Origin: Thermogemmatispora sp042408965
Lineage (GTDB): Bacteria; Chloroflexota; Ktedonobacteria; Ktedonobacterales; Ktedonobacteraceae
Assembly: GCA_042408965.1 (NCBI GenBank)
Contig: JBHOQN010000172.1
Span: 1 to 64,000, forward strand
Direction: 5' to 3'
Length of the DNA stretch: 64,000 nt
Numbering within the stretch: the stretch's first letter is position 1; each line of letters starts with the position of its first letter. This document shows positions 24,801 to 32,841 of this stretch, one piece after another. The translations under genes were made by a program, and so were the position numbers. The notes beneath the pieces are model-generated. The model was not told the origin of the DNA. It ran no database searches and was given only the letters and a program-made list of their open reading frames with translations.

Positions 24801-26521
24801 AGCTTCTGCTCAAGCTCGGCGCGTAGCGTCGCCAGGTCCCCCTGGCGCTCAAAGGTCACCCGTTCGCGAACGCCGGAAGCATCACGAGCAAGCTGGACCT
24901 CCCAGGGCGACCAGCCACTCTCGGGCGTCGTGAGAAAATCTGGCAGATGCTGCAGCACCTCTCCACAGGCATCAATCGACCCCCGAAGCTGCTGCAGGGT
25001 GGCCTGAATCTGCTCATCGGTGGTCTCCGCGCCACTGCTCACACGGCTCAGCAGCTCCAGAATCTTCTTGAGCTTGTTGTTCGCCACCCACATGACGGAG
25101 AGCGGTAGATAGCGGCGCACTTTCTCGGGGCTGTTGCGCAGATTGAGGCCCATCGCCTGACCAGCCCAGTCTTCCATACGATCTAGTGCATCTTTCGAGC
25201 CATCCAGAAAGCTTCTGAACTCACTGCGCTGATTCTCAATAATGCTGACGGCTTGGCGTAACTGTCCGAGGGTATCGCGCAGAGCCGCAATCTGCGCCTC
25301 CAGGGAGCGGGTTCCCTCACGCAGGCTATCATAGAGCTGCGAGACCGAGGCGGGCAGCAGGACCTCGGAGGAGGACGGCGCCGGCGGCAACTGTGAAGCG
25401 AGCGGCGACATCGATTGAGAGGGCAACGAGGCCTGCCGAATCTGAGGGGCTGCTGACTCCAATGGCTCCTGCGGCCGCTGCGTCCAGAGTGGCCTGTCAG
25501 AAGACGCCATGCCCTGAGCATCGGCCTCCATGCCGCCAGTGCCTGGCATCGCTGAAAAGAGGGCCGCCAGGTGAGACATGGAAGACGGCGCGCGCCCGAC
25601 GTCCTCAGCAGGAAGCGACGGCGTCGGCGGCACCTGTCCCGGCGTGGACGGCACGGCGGAGGAGTCCTCCCCCGGAAGTGGACCCGCGGGTGCAGGCTCA
25701 GGGCCACGCACTGTCGCGGCCAGCATATCCAGAGCGCTGGGCGTTGGTGGGGCTGGCTCCAGCATCGGCGAAGAGAAGGGATCTTCCGGCCAGGCCGGCT
25801 CTTCTCCCTCAGAGACACTGGGGGTACGAAAGGCGGCCAGCATCTCGTCAAACGAGGGGAGACGCGACTCCTGAGGAAGGGTCTGCGCAGCCTGATACTG
25901 CGGCTCTCCCGGCGACTGGGGCTGGTAATAGAGCGCTTCAGAGGGAGCTGCTGGCTGATAGTCATAACGAGGTTCGATCAGAGGCTGCGACTGCGCTGGC
26001 GCATGATACTCATAGTATGGCTCCAGTCCTGGCTGCTCCTGAGGTGCATGATAGCCCTGCTCAGCTACCCGATCCATCAGCCCCAGGGCAGCATTGCTCT
26101 GCTGTCCAGCCTGACCTGCGGCCTCCACAAGAGCGCGATAGTGACCGTAGTCGTCGTCGTCCTCCGCAATAATGGCATCCTCATTGACAGAGTTATCACG
26201 TATACCATTGACAAGCACATGCAGACGTCCCAGGGAGCGACGCAGCAGAGAGAGCGCAGGTTCATCGAGGGCAGTCAGGCCATCAAGGACATCTCCCAGA
26301 ATATCCTCCATTCCATGCGCGACATGGGCGAGGCCTGGGAAGTCCATCATTGAGGCGGAACCGCCAATCGTATGCGTGCGGCGATAGGTCTCCTCAAGAG
26401 CTTCCATGTCGCCAGGTGACTGTGCCAGGCGTTCAAGGTTTGCCTCAATCTCCGGCAGATAGCTCTTCACCTCTTCGATAAACGAATCGAGCACTGACAG
26501 TTTATCAAATGTATTCGACAT
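21842..26521 (-). CDS. CheA/PilL-type hybrid chemosensory histidine kinase
   Basis: 1559 aa. Domains: Hpt 1 (about 5-115; His50 in R-T-H-T-I-G-G-S); a Pro/Gln/Glu-rich segment (about 150-395); a helical stretch with repeated E-L-E-x-x-L/I-R-E-E (about 395-630); Hpt 2 (His751 in ATHTLKGAAG); dimerisation helices; HATPase (LMRNAVNHAIED N-box, RDDGTGID, G-R-G-V-G-L-D-V-V); CheW-like domain (P-T-S-L-A-I-Q-S-V); Pro/Ala linker; and receiver (VVDDSPSVRRV; Asp1487 in LLDIEMPRMDG; final K-P-Y). It phosphorylates the CheY-like receivers upstream in the operon. Pil-Chp/Pix kinases have the same plan. The ribosome site is weak and follows two hairpins. Confidence 0.93.
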   Translation of the reverse strand: MSNTFDKLSVLDSFIEEVKSYLPEIEANLERLAQSPGDMEALEETYRRTHTIGGSASMMDFPGLAHVAHGMEDILGDVLDGLTALDEPALSLLRRSLGRLHVLVNGIRDNSVNEDAIIAEDDDDYGHYRALVEAAGQAGQQSNAALGLMDRVAEQGYHAPQEQPGLEPYYEYHAPAQSQPLIEPRYDYQPAAPSEALYYQPQSPGEPQYQAAQTLPQESRLPSFDEMLAAFRTPSVSEGEEPAWPEDPFSSPMLEPAPPTPSALDMLAATVRGPEPAPAGPLPGEDSSAVPSTPGQVPPTPSLPAEDVGRAPSSMSHLAALFSAMPGTGGMEADAQGMASSDRPLWTQRPQEPLESAAPQIRQASLPSQSMSPLASQLPPAPSSSEVLLPASVSQLYDSLREGTRSLEAQIAALRDTLGQLRQAVSIIENQRSEFRSFLDGSKDALDRMEDWAGQAMGLNLRNSPEKVRRYLPLSVMWVANNKLKKILELLSRVSSGAETTDEQIQATLQQLRGSIDACGEVLQHLPDFLTTPESGWSPWEVQLARDASGVRERVTFERQGDLATLRAELEQKLREEIRQEYEARPPSLAARLELERQIREEVRQEFERKRQLQEEIVGAGGEESYEELVRRLRNDIEIEVRREFLANLTGGTADLESPSALQALSTPGAMPQLEIPRVPVAPQSVVAPPPPPAASASSSAAAVTDFGDEAAEIFRLEAEEHLQTISMNVAALEKAPEDRDILQSIRRATHTLKGAAGMMGFRLIADLCHVSEDLLDSIMEGRVGITPPVVGIILDTAETLDRLINNRGEDRAVLEAAVAGMRARYAELLGEQQLSPLPAEEELEGYLDGGEASGAASLVAESMQTAEVVQRSAPSELSVRVRLQKLDELVNLFGELLVNRSALEEHIQRLMRLVADVSMSSERLRDVGQKLESRFEAATLPSGRTVQAMPGTGNGSQRLAALNAGRSGFTPAEPAHLAEFDELELDRYTEFHQLTRGLSEGVSDMATLSSEMEAVIRECESIFARESRLSTTFQDRLMKTRLVPLSSMIPRLYRAVRSVALKQHKEINFVTEGEDTEVDRTVYEEIAGPLLHLMRNAVNHAIEDPETRLRKGKPAAGLVKLSASYEGNQVIITVRDDGTGIDPEKVRQAAVARGLIRPDQLLSPSDVIDLIFRPGFSTAEVLSEESGRGVGLDVVRDSISRLRATLEVDSTPGQGTAFTMKFPTSLAIQSVMMVRVGEQQYALPTTLVEAIGRLDTFKRTTYGGRPAVLVQNDVYPLGQLAHFLKLPAAEIDERAPLLLVNTGRHRVALVVDEVKTRMDVVMKNLGPHLRHVHGIAGGTVLGNGRVILILELNELLSVQRRSSNIAATLSRSRDTLFVAPPSAPATLPASIPAVAPTPAVTSTATPVAPAALSSTVAVGTRAPLPAASAPAPERGKHVLVVDDSPSVRRVVSNMLKQHGWEVQAARDGVEALELISSQPPAAVLLDIEMPRMDGYELMATVRAQEQFRTLPLVVLTSRAAAKHQQRAMQLGASAYIVKPYQDEELINTLNTLVYGAGS

Positions 26522-26553
26522 GCTGCACGCACCCACTTATTCTAGTAAAATCG

Positions 26554-26640
26554 GTTTCGAGGGATGCCTGAACTCGAAACACAAAAACACCATTGGGGCG
26601 CCTACTCGACCTGCCCGGAGGCGAGGGCAAGGGGCGCCCC
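26554..26640 (-). terminator. Two hairpins between mcp and cheA, possible attenuator
   Basis: On the minus strand, first a GGGGCGCC / GGCGCCCC stem (arms 26633-26640 and 26595-26602, with an inner TGCCC/GGGCA stem) followed 7 nt later by TTTTT; then an 8-bp GTTTCGAG / CTCGAAAC hairpin (arms 26573-26580 and 26554-26561). Together they could reduce or time cheA expression relative to mcp. Confidence 0.5.
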
Positions 26641-26654
26641 TCCATCAAGCGATC

Positions 26655-28745
26655 CTACTGGCCGAACTGCCCATTATTTCTTGGGAACGGCGATTGCTCC
26701 TGGCCGTAAGGTAGCTGGCCCTGAGGTTGGGGAGCGCCTGGAGCAGGCCTGGCCTGGCGTGTCGGCGGAATCCCACCCGGACCCGGCTGAGCCAGGTTTC
26801 CGAAGGGCTGTTGCTGCACAGGCGGGAACTGGCTGGCAGGCGGATAGCCTCCTGGAGCCTGGTTCGGGAAGGCGGGAGCATTCCCGAAGGGCTGCTGGCC
26901 AAAGGACTGCTGACCCCCAAAGCTCTGATTACTAAACGAATCAAAGGCGCCAAAGGCCTGCTGGCCCTCAAAGTTCTGGCCAGAGAAAGCGGCCGCACCA
27001 AACTCCTGCGAGGCAAAGGGCTGAGAGGGTTGTGAGCCGAAGGCAGCAGCGAAGTCCTGCTGGCCGCCGAAGGCACCCATCTCAGCGAAGCTCTGGCCGG
27101 CGGAGAAATCCTGCTGGCCGCCGAAGGCATACTGGCTCTGCATCTGGCTCTGGCCCGCAGGAGAGGACATGGCCACCAGACCCGCGTTCTCAGGCTCAGG
27201 CAGCGGAGGGAAGCTCCCGGCATAGGTCTGACCCCAGCCATCGCTGGGAGCTGGCGAGTAGAACTGATCGCCGCCAGCAGGCAGACCGGGCATAGCCGTA
27301 GGACCACCCATGCTGCTGTTGATCGATTCGAGCACGTGATCGGGCAGACGGAAGGTCGAGACTGAGGCACGGAGCTGATCAGCCAGCTCAGCGAGATAGC
27401 TCACGCTGGCGGCGGCCTCCTGCGTCCCGGTATTGGTCTGGCGCGTGATCTCGGAGATCTGGCCCATGGCCACAGCCACCGCCTCAGAGACGGTTGTCTG
27501 CTCATTGGCAGCGCGAGCGATGCTCTCGATCATCTGGGCCTGGCGCTCCACAGCGCTGTAGATCGAGTTCAGGGCGCGGCCAGCTTCATCAGCGAGCTGT
27601 GAACCCTTGACCACCTCCTGAGTACTGTCCTCCATCGCCACCACAGCCTCGTAGGTATCGCCCTGAATACTTTTCACCAGCGTCGCAATGCGCTTGGTAG
27701 ACTCGGTGGAACGCTCAGCGAGGAGGCGGATCTCATCAGCCACGACAGCGAAGCCACGACCGTGCTCACCGGCCATCGCGGACTGAATAGCAGCGTTGAG
27801 GGCCAGCAGGTTCGTCTGATCAGCGATGTCTTCAATGATACGTACAATTTCGCCAATCTCGTTGGAGCGCTCACCCAGGCGCTTGATCTTCTTTGCAGTT
27901 TCCTGGACGTTTTCGCGGATGAGCATCATCCCATCGATCGTCTGGCGCACAGCTTCCTGACCGCTCTGCGCATTGCGGAGCGCCTCCTGAGCGGCTTCAT
28001 GGCTGAGCTGCGCATTGCGCGCTACATTCTGAATGAAGATGGCCAGAGCTTCGACCGCCTCCGTTGTCTGAGAAATCTGCTGCACCTGCATCTCAGAGGC
28101 ATGAGCCAGCTCAGCCGCGCGATCGAGAATGCGGCGCGTCGCGTTGGTCACCTGCACGGCAGTGCTCTGCACGCGGCCCACGACCTTGGCCAGCTCTTCG
28201 ATCATATAGTTGAACGAGTCGGCCAGCACACCGAGCGTATCAGGCGTCACCTCAGCCTGGACCCGCAGATCGCCATCGCCGACCGCACTGACCTCCTGCA
28301 GGAGCTTTTCGATCTGGGCCTGCAGAGCAGCAGCGTCACTTCCGCCACTACTCAGCGTTGCACCGGCACCGACCTGCGCCCCCTGCTGATCCAGGAGGGT
28401 GTTCAACGAGGCCGCCAGGCGCGAGAACTCGTCATCGCCATCGACCGGCGCGCGCACACGATGATCACCGCTGGCAAAATCGTGGCAGACATCGGCGAGT
28501 GCCAGGAAGCGATCCTTGATGCGGCTATTCACCAGGTAATTCGCAATGACGACCGCCAGAAGAGCAACGATAGCACAGATAATGACGACCACCAGCAGCG
28601 GCGAGGTATCGGTAGCAGTAATCGTGAGTCGCGCATAGATACCCACAACGATCAAGAGGATCGCCGGGATAATTGCGGACGCGGCCAGCCCCAGGTTCAT
28701 CAGGCCGCTAACGGTCATCCCGCCTCTGTTACGATCAGGATTCAT
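26655..28745 (-). CDS. Methyl-accepting chemotaxis protein with Q/F/G-rich prion-like tail
   Basis: 696 aa. Two closely spaced membrane helices (about 18-40 and 48-70) leave almost no extracellular loop; HAMP (about 72-130); a second HAMP-like stretch (about 150-205); MCP signaling domain (about 230-490) with hairpin core around IGEIVRIIEDIADQTNLLALNAA. From about 520 to the end is low-complexity sequence: repeated F-G-G-Q-Q, S-F-G, Q-P-F units, then proline-rich. No ligand domain, so sensing is probably cytoplasmic or at the membrane, as in PilJ/PixJ-type systems. AGGAGGT precedes the ATG. It lies between cheW and cheA. Confidence 0.92.
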   Translation of the reverse strand: MNPDRNRGGMTVSGLMNLGLAASAIIPAILLIVVGIYARLTITATDTSPLLVVVIICAIVALLAVVIANYLVNSRIKDRFLALADVCHDFASGDHRVRAPVDGDDEFSRLAASLNTLLDQQGAQVGAGATLSSGGSDAAALQAQIEKLLQEVSAVGDGDLRVQAEVTPDTLGVLADSFNYMIEELAKVVGRVQSTAVQVTNATRRILDRAAELAHASEMQVQQISQTTEAVEALAIFIQNVARNAQLSHEAAQEALRNAQSGQEAVRQTIDGMMLIRENVQETAKKIKRLGERSNEIGEIVRIIEDIADQTNLLALNAAIQSAMAGEHGRGFAVVADEIRLLAERSTESTKRIATLVKSIQGDTYEAVVAMEDSTQEVVKGSQLADEAGRALNSIYSAVERQAQMIESIARAANEQTTVSEAVAVAMGQISEITRQTNTGTQEAAASVSYLAELADQLRASVSTFRLPDHVLESINSSMGGPTAMPGLPAGGDQFYSPAPSDGWGQTYAGSFPPLPEPENAGLVAMSSPAGQSQMQSQYAFGGQQDFSAGQSFAEMGAFGGQQDFAAAFGSQPSQPFASQEFGAAAFSGQNFEGQQAFGAFDSFSNQSFGGQQSFGQQPFGNAPAFPNQAPGGYPPASQFPPVQQQPFGNLAQPGPGGIPPTRQARPAPGAPQPQGQLPYGQEQSPFPRNNGQFGQ

Positions 28746-28791
28746 CCGCCAGACCTCCTATATTTGAAATACATAAAGTAGCACAATGGTA

Positions 28792-29421
28792 CTAATCCAG
28801 GGCCTCGTAGTGTTGCATCTTCTCGGAAAACAGCAGGCGCGCAGCATCCAGCAACACGATCGCCCGTCTGGCGAGCAATGCCGTCCCAGCAGCATAGGGA
28901 GCAGCCCACTGCGGAATATTGGTCTGGCGTGTACTCACACTGGCAATAACGTTGTCAGGAATGGGGAGCATCTCGCTGACGCTATCCACCACCAGACAGA
29001 TCACCATATCGTTGTATTGCACCGATAACAAGCGAGTGCGCGGATTATAGGGTAGCGGCTCCCTATCCAGGAATGTTCGCAAGTCCACCACAGAGGCAAT
29101 GGAACCACGCAGATTGATCACTCCGCAGACCCAGGGAGCAACGTTGGGCACAGGAGTGACATCGATGAGGCGCTCCACACTCTGAATATACTCGGCCTTG
29201 AAAGCAAACTCGCGATCAAGCAGGGTAAAAGCAAGGTACTGCTCACCGGGTACCTCAGTGGGTACACCGGGAGCAGCCACATCCGTACGCAATTGCCCGG
29301 ATTGCAACGCCGAGGCCCCCCATGCCGGAGGATGCGCTCCCCTCTGCTGAGTCAGGAGAGCGCGTTGCAACGTTTTCAGGTCTTCGCTTGCCACAGGATT
29401 ACTCCCAACTTCTCGTCGCAC
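28792..29421 (-). CDS. CheW-like scaffold protein
   Basis: About 209 aa. The CheW fold is clear from residue ~60: Y-L-A-F-T-L-L-D-R-E-F-A-F, V-E-R-L-I-D-V-T-P-V-P-N-V-A-P-W-V-C-G-V-I-N-L-R-G, V-V-D-L-R-T-F-L, and V-S-E-M-L-P-I-P. It couples the MCP to CheA. Two GTG starts are plausible, 29421 (GGGGAG 10 nt before) and 29394 (GGGAG 7 nt before). It is 24 nt from the upstream receiver gene. Confidence 0.92.
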   Translation of the reverse strand: MRREVGSNPVASEDLKTLQRALLTQQRGAHPPAWGASALQSGQLRTDVAAPGVPTEVPGEQYLAFTLLDREFAFKAEYIQSVERLIDVTPVPNVAPWVCGVINLRGSIASVVDLRTFLDREPLPYNPRTRLLSVQYNDMVICLVVDSVSEMLPIPDNVIASVSTRQTNIPQWAAPYAAGTALLARRAIVLLDAARLLFSEKMQHYEALD

Positions 29422-29445
29422 ACTGGACGAACTCCCCTGTACAGC

Positions 29446-29811
29446 CTAAAGGAGCCGGCGGACATTGGCCACCAGTTCGTCCTCGTTAAAGGGCTTGGTC
29501 ATGTAGAGATCAGCGCCCTGTCTCAACCCCCATGAGCGATCGAGGGGGGTGTTCTTGCTGGTGAGCAGAATAATCGGAATGTGCCGGCTCAGTTCAGAGG
29601 ACTTGAGCTTCCGACACAACTGAAACCCGCTCTGCTTCGGCAAGACGACATCCAGGACGATGCACTGCGGACGCTCTTTAAAGACTTTCTCCACAGCCTC
29701 GTCCCCATCGACCGCTGTCACCACCTCAAAGCCGCTGTTACGCAGCGGTGTTGCAATCATCGTCAGTTCAGTCCAACTGTCGTCGACAACGAGCACCTTC
29801 TGCCCTGGCAT
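29446..29811 (-). CDS. CheY/PilH-like single-domain response regulator
   Basis: 121 aa receiver: V-V-D-D-S-W acidic pair, phosphoacceptor Asp in C-I-V-L-D-V-V-L-P, L-L-T-S-K, and T-K-P-F. It has no output domain, so it acts by protein-protein contact or as a phosphate sink for CheA. AGGGG stands just before the ATG. Confidence 0.93.
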   Translation of the reverse strand: MPGQKVLVVDDSWTELTMIATPLRNSGFEVVTAVDGDEAVEKVFKERPQCIVLDVVLPKQSGFQLCRKLKSSELSRHIPIILLTSKNTPLDRSWGLRQGADLYMTKPFNEDELVANVRRLL

Positions 29812-29961
29812 TTCCCCTATACCTCTTAACCTTTCCAGAGTTCAAACATCAGCCTGCTGGGAAAGAAAGGCCAGTCCCACCACGCCAGCTACGGCCTTCC
29901 CTATGCTACACAGGATGCCAGAGAGACATTCAGCTCGCTCTTCTGTCTCCGTCTGCCTGGT

Positions 29962-30396
29962 CTAGCCGCGGCGGCGCAGGCGAGGACGCATGCCCTCATA
30001 GCGAGGCGGCATGCGCTCCTGCCAGTTGACTAGATGCTTCTTGACGGCCTGCACCAGCTCAGCGGAGTCAAAGGGCTTGGTAATGTACTCTGTCGAGCCG
30101 GCCAAGCGACCGCGCATCTTGTCGAACAAACCATCCTTCCCACTGAGCATAATAATAGGTATCTGTCTAAACTGCAAGCTTTTTCGTATAACCTGGCAAA
30201 TTTGGTACCCGTCCATGAGGGGAAGCTGCACATCCAGGAGGATCAGCGCCGGCATCTCGTCCGCTACCGAAGCAAGGGCGCTCAGCCCATCCCCCGCAGC
30301 AATCACGCGAATATTCTCTCGCTGCAGGGTCATCTGCACAATCTTGCGCACCGTCGGGCTATCATCCACAACCAGTACCGTCGGTACCGCAGTCAT
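29962..30396 (-). CDS. CheY/PilG-like single-domain response regulator
   Basis: 144 aa receiver: V-V-D-D-S-P-T-V-R-K, Asp in L-I-L-L-D-V-Q-L-P-L-M-D-G, M-L-S-G-K, T-K-P-F; then a short basic tail (R-Y-E-G-M-R-P-R-L-R-R-R). AAGGAGGT lies inside the end of the upstream gene, 2 nt away. With the next receiver it forms the usual Pil-Chp pair of CheY-like proteins. Confidence 0.93.
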   Translation of the reverse strand: MTAVPTVLVVDDSPTVRKIVQMTLQRENIRVIAAGDGLSALASVADEMPALILLDVQLPLMDGYQICQVIRKSLQFRQIPIIMLSGKDGLFDKMRGRLAGSTEYITKPFDSAELVQAVKKHLVNWQERMPPRYEGMRPRLRRRG

Positions 30397-30398
30397 TC

Positions 30399-31802
30399 TT
30401 AGATCGACCTCCTTCGTGTCTCAGGCCACCCGTAGGCGCTACCGCCCTCCGGGAACCCCTGCCAGTTTGTCTCCTCCCCCGCACGTGGTGGTTGCGGCTG
30501 AACCTCACGTCCTCTCGATCGCTGCACGTTACGATAGGCTCTGGCCTTCTGATACTCCTGAATCTCGCCATCAATCTCGGTCAGGAAGGCCTTCCAGGCG
30601 ACATTGAGCTGCTGCCTGGTGTGCGAATTGCCTACTTCATCCTGTAAGACCGCCGTGAAGACCATCCGTAAGAACGCCGACAACCCCACAACCGCCTCCC
30701 AGTAAAACTCCTCTAGCTGCTCGCCCTTGACCAGCTTGTCCAGCGTCAGAATATCACTGCAGTCAAGCTGACCATTGACAAAACAGGCCGTTTCCAGAAT
30801 CGGATAATATTGCTTCGCCAGCATCTGCAGCGGCTGCGAGAAGGTCCGCTCCAGATAGCGGATGATCTCCCCTACCGGAACATGACCTCGGCCGCGCAGG
30901 CTCTTTGCGAAATGTCCGTGATGAATTAAGAGACCATTGATACACTCTACCAGCACTCGCAACAGATTGACCAGATGCTGCTCAGGGCTGACGTTCTTGC
31001 GCTGCTGCCAGAGCGTGTGTTCACAACGCAGCAAGAGATTATTCAGATCCTGCTGCAGGGCCTTCTCCAGCGCCGTATCTACCAGCTCGATCAAACCCAG
31101 CTCCAGCAAACGCGCCATGATGCGTGCCACCCGCGCCTCGGGCATCATCAGCGCCAGGGCCACCGCCTGCAGGGGGATCTCTCCGTTGCAGAGCGAGAGC
31201 ACCTCGATGCTCTCCTGGCTCAGGCCAAGGCCGCGCAGATCATTGCTATTCCTGACCTCTGGCAACCAGCGGGCAACGGTATTGCGCGTCAGGTGTAGCT
31301 CGCCCATCTCTTCCCACTCATCGGCCTGGCGGAGGGCCTCCAGCAGCACTGAGTCAATGTCGAGTGGCTGCAGGCGGCTCTCGATGGCCAACAAGCGCCG
31401 GTGAAAGGAGAAGCGCCCCTCGGCCCACCGCAGGGCATGACTGATGGATTGCGTGACGGCAAACTCCAGGCGCTTCTGCATCTCCTCTACACTCATCCAC
31501 CCACGCTCTACCAGCAGCGTCAGTGACACCTGCATGTCTCCACGCGCCAGCTCGCGAATCATCTGCGCTCTGGGGGGGTCCAGTCTATTCAGCAGACAGA
31601 GCATGCCCAGCAGATCAGGCTGGGGAACATCCTCTTCACGCAACGCCACGATCTGGCCCTTGCGTAAGGAAATCGAGAGCGTTTCAGGACCTGAATGGAC
31701 AAACAGGGTGCCAGTTTTGCCACTCAGGGCAAGCATTTTAAGAATGGACTGCAGACCAAGGGTCTGCAGGTCTCCATCCATGATACGATCTTGCTGCTCC
31801 AT
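30399..31802 (-). CDS. PatA-like (DUF4388) domain protein
   Basis: 467 aa. The N-terminus is a DUF4388/PatA-type domain: M-D-G-D-L-Q-T-L-G-L-Q-S-I-L-K-M-L, G-K-T-G-T-L-F-V, L-R-K-G-Q-I-V-A-L. A winged-helix-like segment follows (about 180-250: I-P-L-Q-A-V-A-L-A-L with A-R-I-M-A-R-L-L-E-L-G-L). The C-terminal half is helical and unassigned. PatA/PixG-type proteins couple to CheY-like receivers in cyanobacterial motility systems; here the receiver is a separate gene directly downstream. Confidence 0.85.
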   Translation of the reverse strand: MEQQDRIMDGDLQTLGLQSILKMLALSGKTGTLFVHSGPETLSISLRKGQIVALREEDVPQPDLLGMLCLLNRLDPPRAQMIRELARGDMQVSLTLLVERGWMSVEEMQKRLEFAVTQSISHALRWAEGRFSFHRRLLAIESRLQPLDIDSVLLEALRQADEWEEMGELHLTRNTVARWLPEVRNSNDLRGLGLSQESIEVLSLCNGEIPLQAVALALMMPEARVARIMARLLELGLIELVDTALEKALQQDLNNLLLRCEHTLWQQRKNVSPEQHLVNLLRVLVECINGLLIHHGHFAKSLRGRGHVPVGEIIRYLERTFSQPLQMLAKQYYPILETACFVNGQLDCSDILTLDKLVKGEQLEEFYWEAVVGLSAFLRMVFTAVLQDEVGNSHTRQQLNVAWKAFLTEIDGEIQEYQKARAYRNVQRSRGREVQPQPPRAGEETNWQGFPEGGSAYGWPETRRRSI

Positions 31803-31822
31803 TGTTCTCTTCTTCCTCTTCT

Positions 31823-32677
31823 TTACGCAAGTGGTCGGGTTGCCGATGCTAGCTTTTGCAACGCCTGCTCAATGGCCGCGTGCAGGTGTTCTACAAAAAA
31901 GGGCTTCTCTACATAAATGACTGCTTTGCCTCTTAAATCAGGCCGCTTACTCGCAACCTGCCACGACGTCAACGCACTCATGACTACAAAAGCCGGCAGT
32001 GCAGGCAACGGGCTTCTATCAAGGCAACGAATCATCTGATATCCGTTCATCCAGGGCATGATCAGATCGGTTACGATGCAATGGGGACGCCACTCCACAT
32101 AACGCTCCAGCGCCTCTAACCCATCGTACGCCACCGCCAGCTCGTAATCGGTCACATCCTTCAAGCAGAGATGAATCGCTCTGGCAACGTCGATGTCATC
32201 ATCCACAATCAGTACCCGCGGAGGCCCTTCTGCGACTCCTTCGATCGTATGATGCTCCTCCTGTAGCAGGCGCCACAGAACCGCTAGATAGCGCTGCAGG
32301 CGCTCGATACCAAAGGGCTTCATCAGCAGGGCGACTGCTCCGAGTTCCTCAAGCTGTTCACGCGAGACAGAGCGACTGCTCATGACAATCGTAAAGCGGG
32401 CGTAGGGCCACAACCCTGGCCTCTCCTCCTCGCGACCCTCAACCGGTGGGAGCATCTGAAAAGCGGCTCGCTTCTTCAGCGACGACTTTGCCAGGCGAAA
32501 AGCCTCGTCCATATCATACAACAAAACATCGCCGTAGACCTCCCCTGCGGCGGGAATGCTCTCCATTGGTAGCAGCACGGCTTCATAGCCGCGATGCCGA
32601 ATATTGGCTGCCAGGATATTGTTCAGACTATCCTGCTGACCCATAATCAGCACTCTCAGAGGCCGCGGCCGATCCAT
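31823..32677 (-). CDS. Tandem pseudo-receiver/receiver response regulator
   Basis: 284 aa. Residues about 1-130 have the receiver secondary structure (L-R-V-L-I-M-G-Q-Q-D-S, F-T-I-V-M-S-S-R, L-M-K-P-F) but the acidic pair is replaced by G-Q-Q-D, so it is probably not phosphorylated. Residues about 155-275 are a full receiver (L-I-V-D-D-D, V-T-D-L-I-M-P-W-M-N-G, V-M-S-A, V-E-K-P-F). GGAGGAGGGG stands 6 nt before the ATG at 32677. It is first in the chemosensory operon. Confidence 0.88.
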   Translation of the reverse strand: MDRPRPLRVLIMGQQDSLNNILAANIRHRGYEAVLLPMESIPAAGEVYGDVLLYDMDEAFRLAKSSLKKRAAFQMLPPVEGREEERPGLWPYARFTIVMSSRSVSREQLEELGAVALLMKPFGIERLQRYLAVLWRLLQEEHHTIEGVAEGPPRVLIVDDDIDVARAIHLCLKDVTDYELAVAYDGLEALERYVEWRPHCIVTDLIMPWMNGYQMIRCLDRSPLPALPAFVVMSALTSWQVASKRPDLRGKAVIYVEKPFFVEHLHAAIEQALQKLASATRPLA

Positions 32678-32796
32678 ACAGTGCCCCTCCTCCTCAGAGA
32701 TTCTTCGTCGCACGCTTTACGTCCTGGTTACGAAAGAAAAGCCGGCAAGGTGGGCGGAAAATCCCACTCTCCCGGATAACAGTGTACGGCAAAACG

Positions 32797-32825
32797 TCTC
32801 AAATCAGCATAAAAAACCCTGTCAA
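32797..32825 (-). promoter_or_regulatory. Possible promoter of the chemosensory operon
   Basis: Minus strand TTGACA (32820-32825) within a CTGT-TG-ACAG palindrome and followed by a T-rich tract. No good TATAAT follows at 16-18 nt (TTGAGA is found), so this is weak. It lies about 145 nt before the first gene. Confidence 0.3.
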
Positions 32826-32841
32826 CAGTATTAAAATCTTA

